This document shows, piece by piece, positions 36,201-49,499 of a stretch of 64,000 bases of DNA (positions are counted from its first letter, which is position 1; each line of letters opens with the position of its first letter). Location: NCBI GenBank assembly GCA_013433145.1, contig CM024174.1:434001-498000 (forward strand), in the 5' to 3' direction. The DNA comes from Ascaris suum. Taxonomy: Eukaryota; Nematoda; Chromadorea; Rhabditida; Ascarididae. The translations under genes and the position numbers were made by a program. Under the pieces are notes generated by a model. It was not told where the DNA came from and did no database searches. It worked only from the letters and a program-made list of their open reading frames with translations.

Positions 36201-36516
36201 AATGTTGCTGTTGATATCCTTCAATTCCCTCATTCCGACGTCATTCTTATCCTCTGACTCCAAAGGAGTATTGATAGCTGTGTGATGTGAGGATGTGAAG
36301 TATGAAGGCTTAGGTTCAATAGTCTGAGATGTTGGTGGTAGTATAATAGTTGGCTGACTCTAACCGTTTATTTATATTTGTTATAGGTTGCTTGTTTGAA
36401 TGAAAATAAGTGCATAACTTCAGGAGCAAGCAATGAAGGAGCAGCTGGGCGAGCAGGAGCACAGCATTCTGAAACGCTACTCGGGTCGCCTTTTCGGTTA
36501 TCGTAGGCACGCATGA
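27216..36516 (+). CDS. TIM50: TIM50, mitochondrial import inner membrane translocase subunit
   Basis: TIM50 is the presequence receptor of the TIM23 complex, in the inner mitochondrial membrane facing the intermembrane space. Exons: 27216-27374, 27751-27912, 30187-30327, 31113-31236, 31659-31765, 32133-32252, 32810-33016, 33702-33858, 35875-35984, 36424-36516. All are phase-consistent with GT-AG introns and encode 459 aa, close to the size I recall for the C. elegans protein (SCPL-4). The N-terminus ([12 protein letters not shown]...RRLFTS) is Arg-rich with no acidic residues in its first 20 or so residues, a typical matrix presequence. One membrane span lies at about 175-195 ([17 protein letters not shown]). 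The FCP1/NIF domain runs from about 255 to 395, with [28 protein letters not shown] and [19 protein letters not shown]. The phosphatase signature DxDx(T/V) reads IEMKNV (Glu260, Lys262), so the fold should be catalytically dead, as in other TIM50s. A TTTCCAG ending at 27125 could receive a spliced leader. Confidence 0.94.
28627..28842 (+). other. Coding-like segment in TIM50 intron 2
   Basis: A 71-codon open frame ends in TAA ([19 protein letters not shown], then [18 protein letters not shown]). An ATG at 28771 could start a 23-residue peptide. Its acidic, Gly-rich composition differs from the surrounding intron. It may be an alternative exon, a nested remnant or chance; no acceptor with a good polypyrimidine tract precedes it. 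Confidence 0.18.
35004..35036 (+). repeat. G-rich tract with quadruplex potential in TIM50 intron 8
   Basis: Twelve G, then AGGTGGAGGGAGGGAGGGGGA, giving at least four runs of three or more G with 1-5 base loops. It lies on the sense strand inside the intron 33859-35874. Confidence 0.8.
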
Positions 36517-37045
36517 TCATTGCGCTTGGTTTTTCGTTGTTGTTTCCTTTTTGTGGAATTTTTTCGTTGATATTCAAACAGGAGAATTATTGTTGATGAA
36601 TATTTTCATGATGGCACTTTGTTGTTTGAAAGAAAAAAGGATATTTATGTCTTTCTTATTTTGAAGAGTTTTATGCATTTGAGTGGATTTGATTTTAAAT
36701 GAAAGTGAGCTGAGGGGGTGAGGGAATGTTGACTGATAACGGGGCAGTGTGTGAATGATAGTAGATGCATTGATCACTTGAGATTATCAACAAAGAGTTC
36801 AGAATTGGTGTCGTTTCAATTTACGAATGCAATTAGAAAGCTTTGTATGCTCTTCTCGTCAATAAGAGGCGAAGGAGATTTCCTCTGGGTAGACGAGAAA
36901 ACATTTGAAGACCTCTTTGAAAGTAGTACCACTTCTGGTCATTAACTCTAAAAGGTGCATTGATAATTTTTCATGTGCTTTTGCAGTTGTGTGTTTGTAA
37001 GCCACAATCGTGTGAATACGTCATGTTTTTGGATACGTTCTGTAG

Positions 37046-37093
37046 GCTTACCTGTCTTTCTAAGCGGCGATTTCAACTCAAAGACAATGAGAG
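37046..37093 (+). other. Exon-like fragment with a GDFN motif
   Basis: Between an acceptor TTCTGTAG and a donor G|GTAGAG lie 48 bases reading LPVFLSGDFNSKTMR. GDFN after a hydrophobic strand is the signature of the exonuclease-endonuclease-phosphatase fold, as in CCR4/Angel-like nucleases and LINE endonucleases. No other motif of that fold was found nearby. It is probably an element or gene relic, or chance. Confidence 0.2.
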
Positions 37094-37260
37094 GTAGAGT
37101 TGAGTTAAGAAATTTGCTGCATGTTATCTACATCGTAAGATCAATCTACATTTGTTTCCGACCGATCCGTAGAAAAAATTATGTGCCTAGAAATTTGTGT
37201 ACATTTTGCAGTCAGTTAGGCTATCACGAATCAACAATTTGTACGGGCGGTCGATTCAGC

Positions 37261-37328
37261 AAAAAAAAAAAAAAAAACAAATAAATAAATAAAATAAAAT
37301 GAATAAATAAATAAAAAACAAAAAAAAT
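37261..37328 (+). repeat. A-rich tail with AAATA units
   Basis: About eighteen A (with one C), then AAATAAATAAATAAAATAAAATG units and a final A/T block. It resembles the poly(A) tail of a retroposed sequence or a young A-rich microsatellite. It lies about 170 bp after the GDFN fragment. Confidence 0.75.
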
Positions 37329-40300
37329 TTTTTTTGGTAATTTAAATATTTTGTTATATATTTTCAATGCATCAAGGTGGTTAATCTAATATCACACCAG
37401 TTCACTTGGCACTTTTCTCTCTTTATCTTAAGATGAAGATGATATGATGATATATGAATTGAATAGTATAGATAGCGAGAACGTATTAGAAGTGGTCATT
37501 TAACGCTGAATATGTTTATTATTTCCTTTTGTTTACTTCATGCATATATCACCGTCTCACTAAGATGCGGACGCTTAAATGGATGGTATAAAATGAAGAA
37601 AAACTTTAATAATTTCAATATTTATTATTATAAATGCTGTTTTGGAAACGGCGATTTGATTTCTAGTTCATTATTGGCACTTAATGAAATTTGCATCGTT
37701 CTTTTCGCATCTACTCATTTCTTTATCATCCATCTACATAGAAATTGTTGAAAGATAAAAAATGATGCAAATGGGGAGAGATGTGCTCTTTGTGGAAAGG
37801 AAGTGGAGCTTACTATGTTGATCGAATATTCTAGAGATTTTGGATATAAATCCATAGGAATCGTTCAGGTAGTTATAGATCATGGACGTATCTGTAGATG
37901 TAAACTCTTATTGTTTGGCATATTGTTGTTCAACGACTTACCTTTATGCCGTATTGCTCAGTTTTTAGGTTCGATTTGCAGGTATAGTAACAGCGATATG
38001 TTTCGTTTTTGTGATATATTGATTTCAAATTAAATTGTTTTCCTATTTTGATCTTCCGCTTCTATTAACGCCAGTATCACGCTGTGCCTCCGTTGTCACA
38101 TGTTGCTTTTTCTTCTGCTTCTTTTTATTTTTCAGCGTTGATGAGCGTTAGTATAAGTTGTAATGGATTCTGAAGGATGAGACGAAGACAGGTGAGATGA
38201 AGAATGGTTTCAATTCGCGCTCAATTTGAGAAAGCAAAGGAAGGGAGTTAATTGATAGTAATTGTGGTTTAGTTTATTCTGACAAGGCTTTTGCATCTTG
38301 AGGTGTAGATTGTAGCGTGCATGCATATCTAGTTGGACGCAGATAGAAATAAGTCAGGGTAGGTGAGGGGTTGGAAGGAAATGTTGCTGGAAGAGAGGAT
38401 GGCTTCGGCCTTTGTCGGTGTGTCAGTTGGTTGGATAATCGATACTTGCTGGAGTGATAGTGATTTTGTTGCTTTTACACATTTTCTGCTTTAAGCTGTT
38501 TTGTATATTGATGCGAAGAGTAAAATAAGTTGTTTCTTTTTTTCAAATGTGACGTACTTTTTTATTTTTATTATTGGTCAATTTCCCAACTGCAGGTTTA
38601 TGCAGCGTATGCAAACATATACATATGTTTGTAATGAAGTGTTGGTCGGGCGCCTTTGCATACTTCCGCTATTAATTTGCAGGAAACTTTTTTTAGGTTT
38701 TCCTTAAACTTTTGTTGTTTTTATTAGAGGACTGTCATACAAATGTTTTAGATTTGTTTATTTAAATTTCGTTGTTGTCCTCGAAGTTTTGAAGTTATTC
38801 TCTCAAAATCATTTATCCTCATTCGGCAGTTTTCGTCTCCCTTTTTATCCCATTTATGAGGTTGAGGTGTGTTCTGTTCGAGATACAGCTAGACTTCGAG
38901 AAACATGCAACAGAGTTGCAGCCTAGATATCTTTTTGTTGCTCGATGAGCTGTTGTACTCTTCAACATCAACGTTATTTCCGGCATCTTTTCATCATTCT
39001 GCAAAGCGTGGCCAAGTTGAAGCCACGTATCCCATATAATATAAAAAAATGCTCTATCCAATGTCAAAATAATCTTATAAGTAGCATTGTAGCATAAAGC
39101 TGATACAAGATTGAGCGGCAAATAAATTGCCGTGCTTTCAGCTGGTCGGAAGGCTTAGTGCAGTGCCCATTTATGTGTGGTACTATACCCTAACATGTGG
39201 CAGCTTCCATGTGTTTCACACTAAAGTCCCAATATTTTTAAGAGATGAAAAGGTTGGGTACTTGGTGGCTTGGTCTTCCAGGTTTCCGGAGTTTATCTTT
39301 GGGTATCTCGGATTAATATTGTGTCTGCAGCATTTAAGGTCATTTTCAAGTGTTATTCAAGTTTTGCTCAACTCCGTGACATCTTTTTGAAATGGTGGAA
39401 TAAAACATCTGTAATGGAATGCTGTTTTTAAGTTTGAATTATTAGACCGAGAGGGCATCAGTATCAGAAGCTATTCTTAGCCAGATGAAGTTGACCAGTC
39501 TTTCTGTTGGGATATCAGCTGGTGATGCAGTTGCTATTCAATTTTATGTTGGGTTTCGTTTATCACAATTCGCGATGGAATGGATCATCGCAACCGATCT
39601 CGTCGACAGAGCACACTTTTCTTGCAGTGATTGCAGTTTTATCCGTGATTTTTTCCTTCATGCTCTCATTCAGTCCCACATCCTCCTCCTCTTCCCGCCC
39701 CCTCCTCTGCCCTCTCCCCATCCTGGCCAAATTGCTCCTTGATGAGGGTGGTTGTTGGCGAAGAATGTTGGTCCGGAGCGGAGCACCTAGATGGGAACTT
39801 TAAAACTTTCAGGAAGCATAGTTGTCCTTGTAAACATTTACGCCTATTCGTATGAAGTTTGGTGATAGTTTTGCGATTTCGAAGTGAAATTTCGTGTCCC
39901 AGTTAAACGTCTTGTCGATGCTATCCGGTTGCCAGTTTTTCTCATTGCGGTTTAAACCACGAGGAAATATTTGCTTTTGATATTTCGATAGCCGATTCAG
40001 ATTATATTATTATTGCAGTTCTGTGAATTTGGCAATGGGCAGTTAACGCTTTACAAGAGATATTCAACGTGATGTTTTGTCGAGTACAATTGTGATGCGA
40101 CTGATAGCGTACAACGCTTGGATTCACCTAAGGGCCTCTTGCACTCGTCGTTCTGAGGTAGGCATTTTGTTTATCATGTTGCTTTCGTACTCTTCTATTT
40201 CACGCTTACTTCTGTCGTTTAGCTTCGCTTTTATTCGCTGACAATAATTAAGTGGTTAACCTGTGAGAGAGAGGAGGAGGGGGATGAAAGCACATGTACC

Positions 40301-41555
40301 TTCGTCAACTCAAACCTCTCCTCCAATTCCCTTAACTTCATCTCTTAATTTCTTCTAATTTTCAGAAAGTGTGGCGCCTTATAGGTTTAATTTGTGGCTA
40401 ACTTTTTAATTTATGGCTAAACTTTGCATTTTTCAAGCGATTTTTCTTTAAGATTCGTGAAATTTCTGGTTGTTTTTTTTTTTTTTTTTTTTATCTCCAA
40501 TCAAACAGTCTTGAAATTCCAGCGATTTACTATTGCTGTTCTCTTATTTGAGAGGAATAGTGATGTCTGTCTCGATTTGAAGCGAGACCTTAAGTTTGTG
40601 AGCGGGAATGAAAAGTTCAAAAGACAGTAATTAGGAACACCGCATCATGGAGGGAAATAATTGTATTTCTAGGCTCTTGAGGGGAAGTTAAATCAGGACG
40701 ATGACTGAGGCAACACCTAGACAAAGATTGCTCTCATACGCAACTGCTAAATGCGGCTGTCTAGTAAACGTATATGGATAAGAATCTTCTCTCTTCTGGG
40801 TGATTCTATGCACGTAGTTGTAGATACCAATGAGTTTATTCATCAAATCCCGAAGACGATTGAGGGCTTCTATTTTATCGCTTTCTCTTCTTCCATTTTA
40901 TTTCTTCTCGGTAAGTAATATTGGCATATCATTGTATTAAATTACTGCTTTTTTCTGAACCATAACTTACTGGGTGGTGCGGTACAAAAGAAATGCCATA
41001 TACTTATTCGTTCGTGCTTTTTCGGATATCGTTTCAAAGTAAACTTCGTTCAGAGTCTTTTTCTGGAATCCTGATCGAACTGCAGGACAGAGTTTATTCT
41101 TTTGTTTCGATGCTTGAAAGCATGCTTCCTTAGAGTGTAGGTCTAGCGATTTATGTGTCAAAAGGAAGTTGACGGGGTGTAATTATTAGGAAATTGCGAT
41201 TGCTCATCGTAACAGTTCCTCCTGCAGTTCCTCAAAAACCGACTGCATAGACAACAGTCTTCTGTGAATTAGTTTGATGCACTCTGCAACTCTTCACCTA
41301 CACCATGTGCACAAGGCCTACGCCAAAAGTTAACACTTCCAGTGAATTTTTATGCAATTTGAGGCTGGGGAAGGGATACTCGTCGATATTCTTCATTAGA
41401 TAAGAGAAATCGGATATTTAAACTGTACGCATGGTTGTGTTTTTGTTGAAGTTTATGTTGAATACTTCGAGCTGCCTTCGCGTTATTTCTTGGACTTTCT
41501 TCACAAATAAAAGCTTTTTCGATTGATCGTGATCCGAAGTGGTGCGCTGTCTGGG

Positions 41556-41618
41556 TCACTAATTTCTTGAGGACCAGCCTGGAATCCCATGGAGCCAGGA
41601 AGGGCTAATAATTAGTGA
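41556..41618. repeat. Nested inverted repeat, 63 bp
   Basis: TCACTAATT at 41556-41564 pairs with AATTAGTGA at 41610-41618, and inside them CCTGG pairs with CCAGG. The middle is only partly complementary. It could be a small hairpin or the edge of a miniature element. Confidence 0.6.
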
Positions 41619-44600
41619 TCATTATTGTCTTATTGACGAATTGAATGATATCAAGCTAGGGGATTGAGGTCTTCGCCGAAGACTTGACATTCCTTTTGTT
41701 TCATTGCAAGTAGAGAGAGAATTAGAGGATTTCTTTCCCACCTGAATGTAATAAGTACCGGGATATAGGGCTCCCACGTGGATCGAACATTTCCTCTACT
41801 CAACTTTTTTCCACCTGTTCTAATGAGGAAAAGCAGCATATAAAAACCATTCATATGGTCGAGCAGGCGATCGAAATAAATCGTATAAGTTGATGATGCC
41901 TCGAATTTAAATGAGTGAAACTTAAGGAAGAAAAATATAGGCGTTGATTAGGGCAGTAATAATGAAGTCTGTTATAGGTGGCAAGAACCATTATCTCTGT
42001 CTTCCAACATTCGTCGAACTCATGCGGCTTTTGAACGTTGAATGTTTTTCCAGGAAGGTAGTGGTTTTCGAAAATAGAATCAAAATTTGCTGCGGAAAAA
42101 TGTGACATTTATCGGGGGCTGAATCTGAATTAATGTTGTGTATCCTGTAGTAGGATAGTTCATTACTACGAAGCACATACTGAGAAGGTTAAATCACCTT
42201 TTTTGTGCCGTTTTATGCTTGGCGTAGCACCAAAGTAATAAATTCTTTAGTTGATTTGGCTAAAATGAAAGAATGGATTTTGTGTTTCGTTAAAATTGTC
42301 ACATTTAATATGTCATTCTCATGAGAAAGCAGTTCATTGGCGAAACATTGCCGTCTCTTCAGGTTTTCGGGTTTAAATTTTATGTTGTCTCATGTCGTTT
42401 TGTATTAAATCACGAGTCTGCGTTCGAAATACACGTACGATTGATTTGTGTTACGGCGATCAGAGCGATTTGCCAACTGTATTTTGTATTTTTCCGATGT
42501 ACTTTATAGATTGTGAATGATGGAGCTCGAAAATTACATAGAAAAGTTCAGATAGAGCCATATCTAAGCCTTAACGAAACGGTTTGACATATATACCCAC
42601 AAGCGCAGGCCTAAAAGAGAGATTAAGAGAGCCAGGAGTTGTTATCTAGCGACGTCGCCTTAGATTGCACTTTTGATGTATCTTCATAATGAAACAGTGG
42701 ATTTTTTTCAGTAATATCTTTCGCCCACATGTTCTCGTTGTTAAGGCGATGAAGCAAGCAAATACGAATGCCATCTGTTTTGTGCGCACTGCTTTGTAAA
42801 ATCGCTATGCTATATTGGCACATCTTAGCATCTAATTGCCAGTCTTACTATATCGTAAATGAGTTTTAAAATATTTGAAAATAATGCAGTTTTAATGTAG
42901 ATATGAATGAATTCACAGTATTGCTTCTTTTATTTCGGAATATTCATACGGTGCATTTGTGGTGGCGACAGTTGTTCTTCCTATGGACGAATTTCTACTG
43001 CGTTATTATCTTTGCAATAATATTTCCATATCAATTAGACGTTATGGACTATGCGACGCATTGCAACAATGCTAGAAACAACTTGGAATCTATCGTTAAG
43101 CGTGATCGATAGCAGAATTGAAGTTTAGCACACCTGCGGCTACCTAGGAGAATGGCAAGTGTCTCAAAATGGGCAATATGCAGCCATACTGTTCTGTATA
43201 TCAATAGCTCTTTTTTCAGAGCAAGCCTGATAGCTGTTTAGCCTGTCTGTAGAGGGTTTATGCTGATCTTGATGTGCCTTAAGGGATTAGTCGTAAGAAG
43301 GAAGGTGAAAAATCATGCTAGTTCCGTCAATTTACTTTATAGGATTGCGCGAATTAGCAAACACATAGGTATATTGGCAATCACTGGATATAAGAAATTC
43401 CATGCTTGTGGTTGCTAACTTGTTTGGACGTCATAGAATAAACCTGGAAGATAAACTAATAGCATCACGTCTATAACAACTTATAATGATAATTTAATAT
43501 TTATACTAATCGTGAGTTGTGCTGTCATAGGTGCAAATGGTATAACAAAAATTTTTTCGAGATCTCACAATGCATTTTTGAGACCTAAAAGTGCCTCAAA
43601 GAAATCGCGAAGTGTGGCAGCGATCCACTATAAAAAAGATAGCTATCATGGAAAATTTTGTTTTTTAGAATAGATTATGAGTGGTTCTGATAGAGCTTCC
43701 ACCACTCTGTAAAAGTGCCTCCGTCTCCATTCTCAAATTCCAGTCCTTGCTGCGCTCTCAGCTTGAGATATACCGGCGATCAGCGCGCTTTAAGGTTAGT
43801 TACTCGTTATATAAGAATTTGTGGTGTTGAAAAGTTTCTGTTTGCGGTTTACGTAGTGGTCATATTTAATGGGTCCTTCAAACACTGTTTGAAATATGAT
43901 AAGTCTCAGCCTCGAAATATTCTATCCTCATAGCGTACTGTTACACTTATTTCGATGTTTTTATTAATTGACGAATAGTACAGCGTCGCTGATCATTAAC
44001 ATATGCGCTCTCTGTATCCCTCTCCTGCGTATGCGATGACCAAGTCTACCCACACCTTAACGGAATTTGATGGTGGAAATGAAGGGGTGGATCGATTTGA
44101 ACGGTCAGATTTTACAGATTGCTCGTCATAGAAGTTTTTAGCGCTGTTTATTAAAGATATTTTTACTTTATAAATTTCCACAACTTGAGGGTTTTTACCA
44201 TTTATTCTATGAATTTTTTATTTCCGTGACTAGATTAAGTAGCTTCATAAATTCATGAAATCATTTCGTTTACATAAACCTTCAAGAAATACTTCCAAGT
44301 TTAAAAGAGATGAATAATGCGTTATTGTTTCGATAGCATTTCTTACCTTAATTGTATGTTGAAAAATTGAACTTGAAAATATTTCTTCCGATTCATTTTC
44401 CTATTGTTTTGATTTGTCTATATTACAGAAGTCTTAATGACAGATGTTTATTGGAAGCTTCTGGTACGACATAAATCTTTGTTCACTTATCGAGGTCTAA
44501 TAAATTTGCGAAACATTTCCTGCATGCTTTAGTAATAGAATTGCTCTTACAAGTTTTTCACAAAGGGTCAGCATTCTTCTCTGCCCGCAAAACGTCAGGT

Positions 44601-46381
44601 AATTAATCTTTGCATGATGTTGGAAACAGAGTTAACTTGGAACATTTTGTTTTATCTATAAGCAATTCTTGATATCCCACAATAAAAGGTAAACTTCACA
44701 TTCCCGCAGCCTAACTTGCATAAAGAGCAGAATGTTTTGAACGTTCTTGCGTTCTGCTGTATGCCTCGAGAGTTCTTGATCCACTTAAAGTACGTTACAG
44801 CAGTGGTGCGCTTAGTTTATTGCCTAGGCTTAACAACAAAAAACCGTTCATTTTGAGGTTCTTGAGATTGCGGTTAGAGTCGTAATAGCCCCATGCGATC
44901 GAAAAATATCGCATGCTTCGGCAGACTGTATGAATAATTCATTGCTGTTATAAGTCTCTTACTTTTTACCAAAAACATTTATCGAGGTTGGTGCTTACCT
45001 TCAATTTGATGAGCATCTCATAAATGGCGATTACCTGAAAAGAGCATGAAGCCCTGAAGATCCTCGGTGAGGTATGATACAATTTTGTCATGCTCGCATT
45101 TTTTTTTGGGATTTTTGGATGATATGGTGCAGTGATAATTGCTTACCTTATGGTTATGATCATGCCGTTGGGAGACATCTCAAAATTTAGTTTCTCTATC
45201 TCGAACCGAAATTTGCGTATTTTTATTTTTGTTTAAATCGATGAATTTGTGAAGAGAAATGGAGTCTCGAATATTGCTTGTGAAATTTTACTTATTTCAT
45301 TAATTGCGGTACATTGGTTTAAGTGTCTCTCTTTAATTTTCCATTGTTTCGTGGGTTCTGGCACATTTTTTCTTTTGTTCTCGTGCGAAGACTCTTAATG
45401 GATTCGATAATATCAATGGGGGTTTTCTTATTGAGCAGGGAAAGTTGTTGAAAAATAACTAGTAAATAATTTATAGCGCCGGAATATTTTTAGGATGCAC
45501 TTTTACGACTAAAGTGGTGAATACTGTCCAGTATTGAACTCTTTCTTTCCTTGGACTTTGTTTTTGCAAAGCGAAGTGGAGGAAACAGGAAGGAAATTAA
45601 GCCTGTCAATAACGAAGGTCATAAATGTCTGCATTCTGAGCTACGATTTACCACCCGATTACTTCTGCGCAGTTTCTCAAAGATTGTTTTTTATAGAACG
45701 AGTATTTTTTCATGTGAACAGTCCTGAATATTTCGCGTATAAATCACCCACATAGTATAGTGCCAGCTGCCTAAAGAAGAAAGGTTGAGGGAAGAAGGGA
45801 TGAAAGAATTTACGAGAGAAAACGCAATTATTCAGCTCCAGCCTTGTTTGGAAACAATGAAAGGCAAGGGATTCGATATGTTCTTCCAGCTTTCTCCAAC
45901 GATCGGATTCCCCTGTTTCCAAATTTATATGTTGCCTCATTAGTTGAGAAATATGTTCTGATGAGGACAACAATTGACAAAATGTACTAGAAAGGCTGAA
46001 TTCATCGTAATTCACCTAAGAGCAGAACGTTGCTCAAATGTTCAGTTATAAACACAACCGACTAGGCGCAGTAACTGTTCTTCCAGATGACGAATTGATT
46101 ATGCAGATTCTACACCAGAACCTCACTTTTGTTGAGCATCTAGTCAGTTGTAGAGGAAAACCAGTTGTCGTCTTTGTGGAATATTTGAACGCACATAACT
46201 CATTGAACTGATTTGAGAGTGTAATATTTGTCATTGGCCGTAAGCGTCGAAATTATATTTCACTTGTTCAGAAATATGCTGACAATCGTATCCAAAGAGC
46301 CATCGAAATAGGCGGTTTTTTATTCCGTTGCTTCATTAATTTTTTTTTGAACAAAGCACCAACAAAAATAAAATATACTTG

Positions 46382-46391
46382 ATGACGTCAT
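46382..46391. promoter_or_regulatory. Isolated CRE-type palindrome
   Basis: ATGACGTCAT, a ten-base perfect palindrome containing TGACGTCA, in gene-free DNA. No gene start is near it, so a role is not supported. Confidence 0.25.
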
Positions 46392-47571
46392 CATAGATTA
46401 ATATATTTGGCCGCTTGTATAGTTTTTATAAGAGTTCATTTTTCTGGGACTTAGTCAGTGTAAAGGAATACTTTAATGAGGAAGGATTTATGACTTTTTT
46501 TTTCAGTTTTATTGAATGGTTATTTCTGGGTGGGACTGCCATTACAAAAAACTCTGCATCATAAAGAGAGAGGGAGAGAGAGAGGAGAAGGAGGAAAAGG
46601 GAGGAGGGGGGTTAGTTGACGGAAAAGATAAGCTGTCTCGTGGCAGGATTTTTGTAGTTAAGATTATAGCGAACACAGTGCTCTGGGATATTGATAAATG
46701 TGTGGTATTTTTTAGTGAATTATTAATAGTAGCCATTGCATTGTGTTGTCTTTCTCTCTGTTTCCTCGATGTTGCTAAGTCGCTCTTCCCTCCATTCCAG
46801 CGGTTTTTTTGCCATTATTTTTAAATCGAGATCACCGAGGAAGGGAAACGAATGAAAAAGATGCACTTTTATATGAGCAAATATGAAAATACTGTAGAAG
46901 AATTGAAGTTGTGTAGTTGTTAGCATGTATGTTTACATTGACAGTTATATGCACTACTGAACGATTAGTTCTATCCTATTGTGGCAGGCAGCATTAATTT
47001 TGACGTTTTGTGTTGCTTGTCAACTGTTTTTATTTATCGGAGGGACAAGAGGAGGATAGCTTATTTCTCGTTAATTGGCTTGAAATTAAGGCCTCTAAGA
47101 AGTATTCGTTGAAAATGAGAGGATTTAATTTCTTTAGAGGGATGTACCAAATTTCCCATTTGAAATGAATCTCTAAGAGGAAATCCCCTCGATTTATAGT
47201 TCATACTTTATACGCGGTGACCATTGCAAGATTTTTATTGATACTGGTGAAAAACTCATGAGGTTAAATAATACATTGAGGTCTAAAAATGAGCTGATCT
47301 CTTTGCAATGAAAAGAATGCCTGCGGCAATACCTTTGTGACCTTAAGCAACACCAATGCAAGTTAAGTCATGTAAAACATGTTATATAAATATTCATCAT
47401 TTCATTTATTCATTTCATTTATTTCAGTTCATTTAATTTCCCTATACACCGTATCATATCTTTGCTTATATGGAATGGGCAGGATTAATTTCTATTGAGA
47501 ATACCTTCCCCACATCCGCCACGCTAAACAGCGAAACAAGCGGCTGTGATTTACGTCAAAAATGTGGTAGC

Positions 47572-47587
47572 GTTTGTGTACACAAAC
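47572..47587. promoter_or_regulatory. 16-bp perfect palindrome
   Basis: GTTTGTGTACACAAAC, flanked within 30 bp by TTACGTCAA and GAGACGTCAA half-sites and followed at 47620-47630 by TATTTAAAAG. The group resembles a promoter cluster, but no gene start was found downstream before the QC exon 5 kb away. Confidence 0.3.
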
Positions 47588-48228
47588 TGTGAGACGTCAA
47601 TGATCGATGCACTCACGCTATTTAAAAGTGGGTCTGCAATTTCGCGCTGTGCCTCTCATCGTTTCTTCCAACATGTTTCCTTTATTTCTCGTTTTTTTTA
47701 AAATATTTATTTATATTTTCTTGTTTTATTTTCTATTTTGCTAGCTCTTGATTCTTTGAATTGTTTATTCATTCTCTTTGCAATGTGGAACATCGCCCAC
47801 ACACAATTGATCAAATTTATTCCTTTATTTCTTTAATCTCTGTTAAGGTGATTTCTCTTTCGAAGTGGATGGTTTCGAGCGGCTCTGACTAAGTTTGCTT
47901 TTTTGTTCATCACAACCGAAAATTTCTAAAATTGTTCAGTGAGTTTTTTGTTATTTTTACCGCAGAATCTATCTGTTATCCATTTCAGTTTGTTATTAGG
48001 TGATATTTCGATAGGGGCATATGTTGTAGAACTTCAAATATATGATTGAAGCTGTTAAGTTATGTGCAACTTATATGGTACAGCATTAGTTGTTCCGATT
48101 ATGAGAACAGTGACTCCTTTTGAGAGAGATTGGTTTGGTTTAATTAAGAAACTCTTTATACATGAGAGAAACTGTTTATACATGAGAGTGAATAGGATTG
48201 CTGGTGACATGATGGTTGATAATTAGCA

Positions 48229-48570
48229 ATGGACAGGGTGCAAAGTTATTCGTTCCCATTCCTGACACAGGGAGATCCTAGTTTTAAAAGAGGGCGCTCT
48301 ACGTCACATCTATTTCAGCTGATGGTGCCGCTTCAAGAAATTTCACCAAATACTTATCGTCAGGAAAATGGTGACCTTAAAAATGATGTGTGTTTAATAG
48401 GCGCCACATTAGAGCACACTTGCTCTTCTTCTCTAACGCGTAGAGCAATTGTAAAATATTTACTGTGCAAGGTTCCTGTGGTGCAGCTTTCCTGTGCAAA
48501 CTTAACCCACTCACTGTGTCGCTATATGCGTAGATTCTTAGTGAGGCATAGTGTTGACGATCGTGGATAG
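48229..48570 (+). other. 113-codon ORF, hypothetical
   Basis: An ATG-started frame (MDRVQSYSFPFLTQGDPSF ...) ends in TAG. It is one of the longest non-repetitive frames in the 36.5-52.6 kb gap and appears more GC-rich than its flanks. It has no signal peptide, clear domain or obvious splice partner. It may be an exon, an element fragment or chance. Confidence 0.2.
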
Positions 48571-49499
48571 AAGTTCTTTTCTTTGTTTGGTTTGATGGAG
48601 TTTTATTTCCTATCTCTTTAAAAATATATTTTACATTTTTTAAAATAGAGTTTCCTCATTTTATATGACTATGACTCAGTGACGCTTGTTGGTCCCTTTG
48701 TTCATTTATTTCTCGATTTCTTGTCTAAAGTAACTATTGTCTCATTGCATGTAATTCCTAACTTTCTACTCGTTACTTGTTTCCCAGTACCTTAATTTCT
48801 TGATTGAAAAGGTTAGTATAAAATCTTATGTTGAATAATTACCGCTGTTTACACTCCATCCTTTGGTCAAAGACAGAAATAGGAAGTTGTCGTAGTTCAC
48901 AGTGACTCGTACATCATTTTAAAGCGGAATTTTTGCTTTAGAAAGGCAATTGAGTGGAATTGAAATGGGTGTTTTTTTAAGATTCGAATGCCCGTCAAAA
49001 TTTGCTGTTTTTGTAGTGATGATGTTGAAGAGCAAACGTTCTTTTCAGTTGGTTTTCACTTCGACAAGTACAGTCGAGAGGGTTGGGTTAGTGAATTGAT
49101 ACTTTAACACTTGCTGTTTTTAATAAATTTTTTTGAAGGAAACGCGTCGTTTAAGTTATTGTGATGTAGTGGTCAGTCATGATCCTTCGGCTTAATAGTC
49201 GTGAAATTTTACTTTTATTTAATAATACTGCTCGAATATTTTATCAACACCCTGACACTGAAATGGAAAAAATTTGCGCCCTTTTGGTGTGATCGAGTTC
49301 TCGCTTTATGCTGATGACGTAGCAAGAGCGCTCACCTTTTCCGGGAAGTTTTGGCGCAGTTGTGTTACTTATATAAATTAAGCATATAAATAAATATGAA
49401 ATAAATGAAATATATAAATGAATACGCATCACTCGAGCAGTTTTTCCATTTGTGCTGCATAGTATATGAGTATGTGTGGCGCATGCGTCCGCTTCTCTG

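Noticed and set aside
38819..39803. Overlapping ORFs on both strands
   Set aside because: Several frames are open at once, with no domain, low-complexity Ser/Pro ends over a C-rich tract, and no splice chain.
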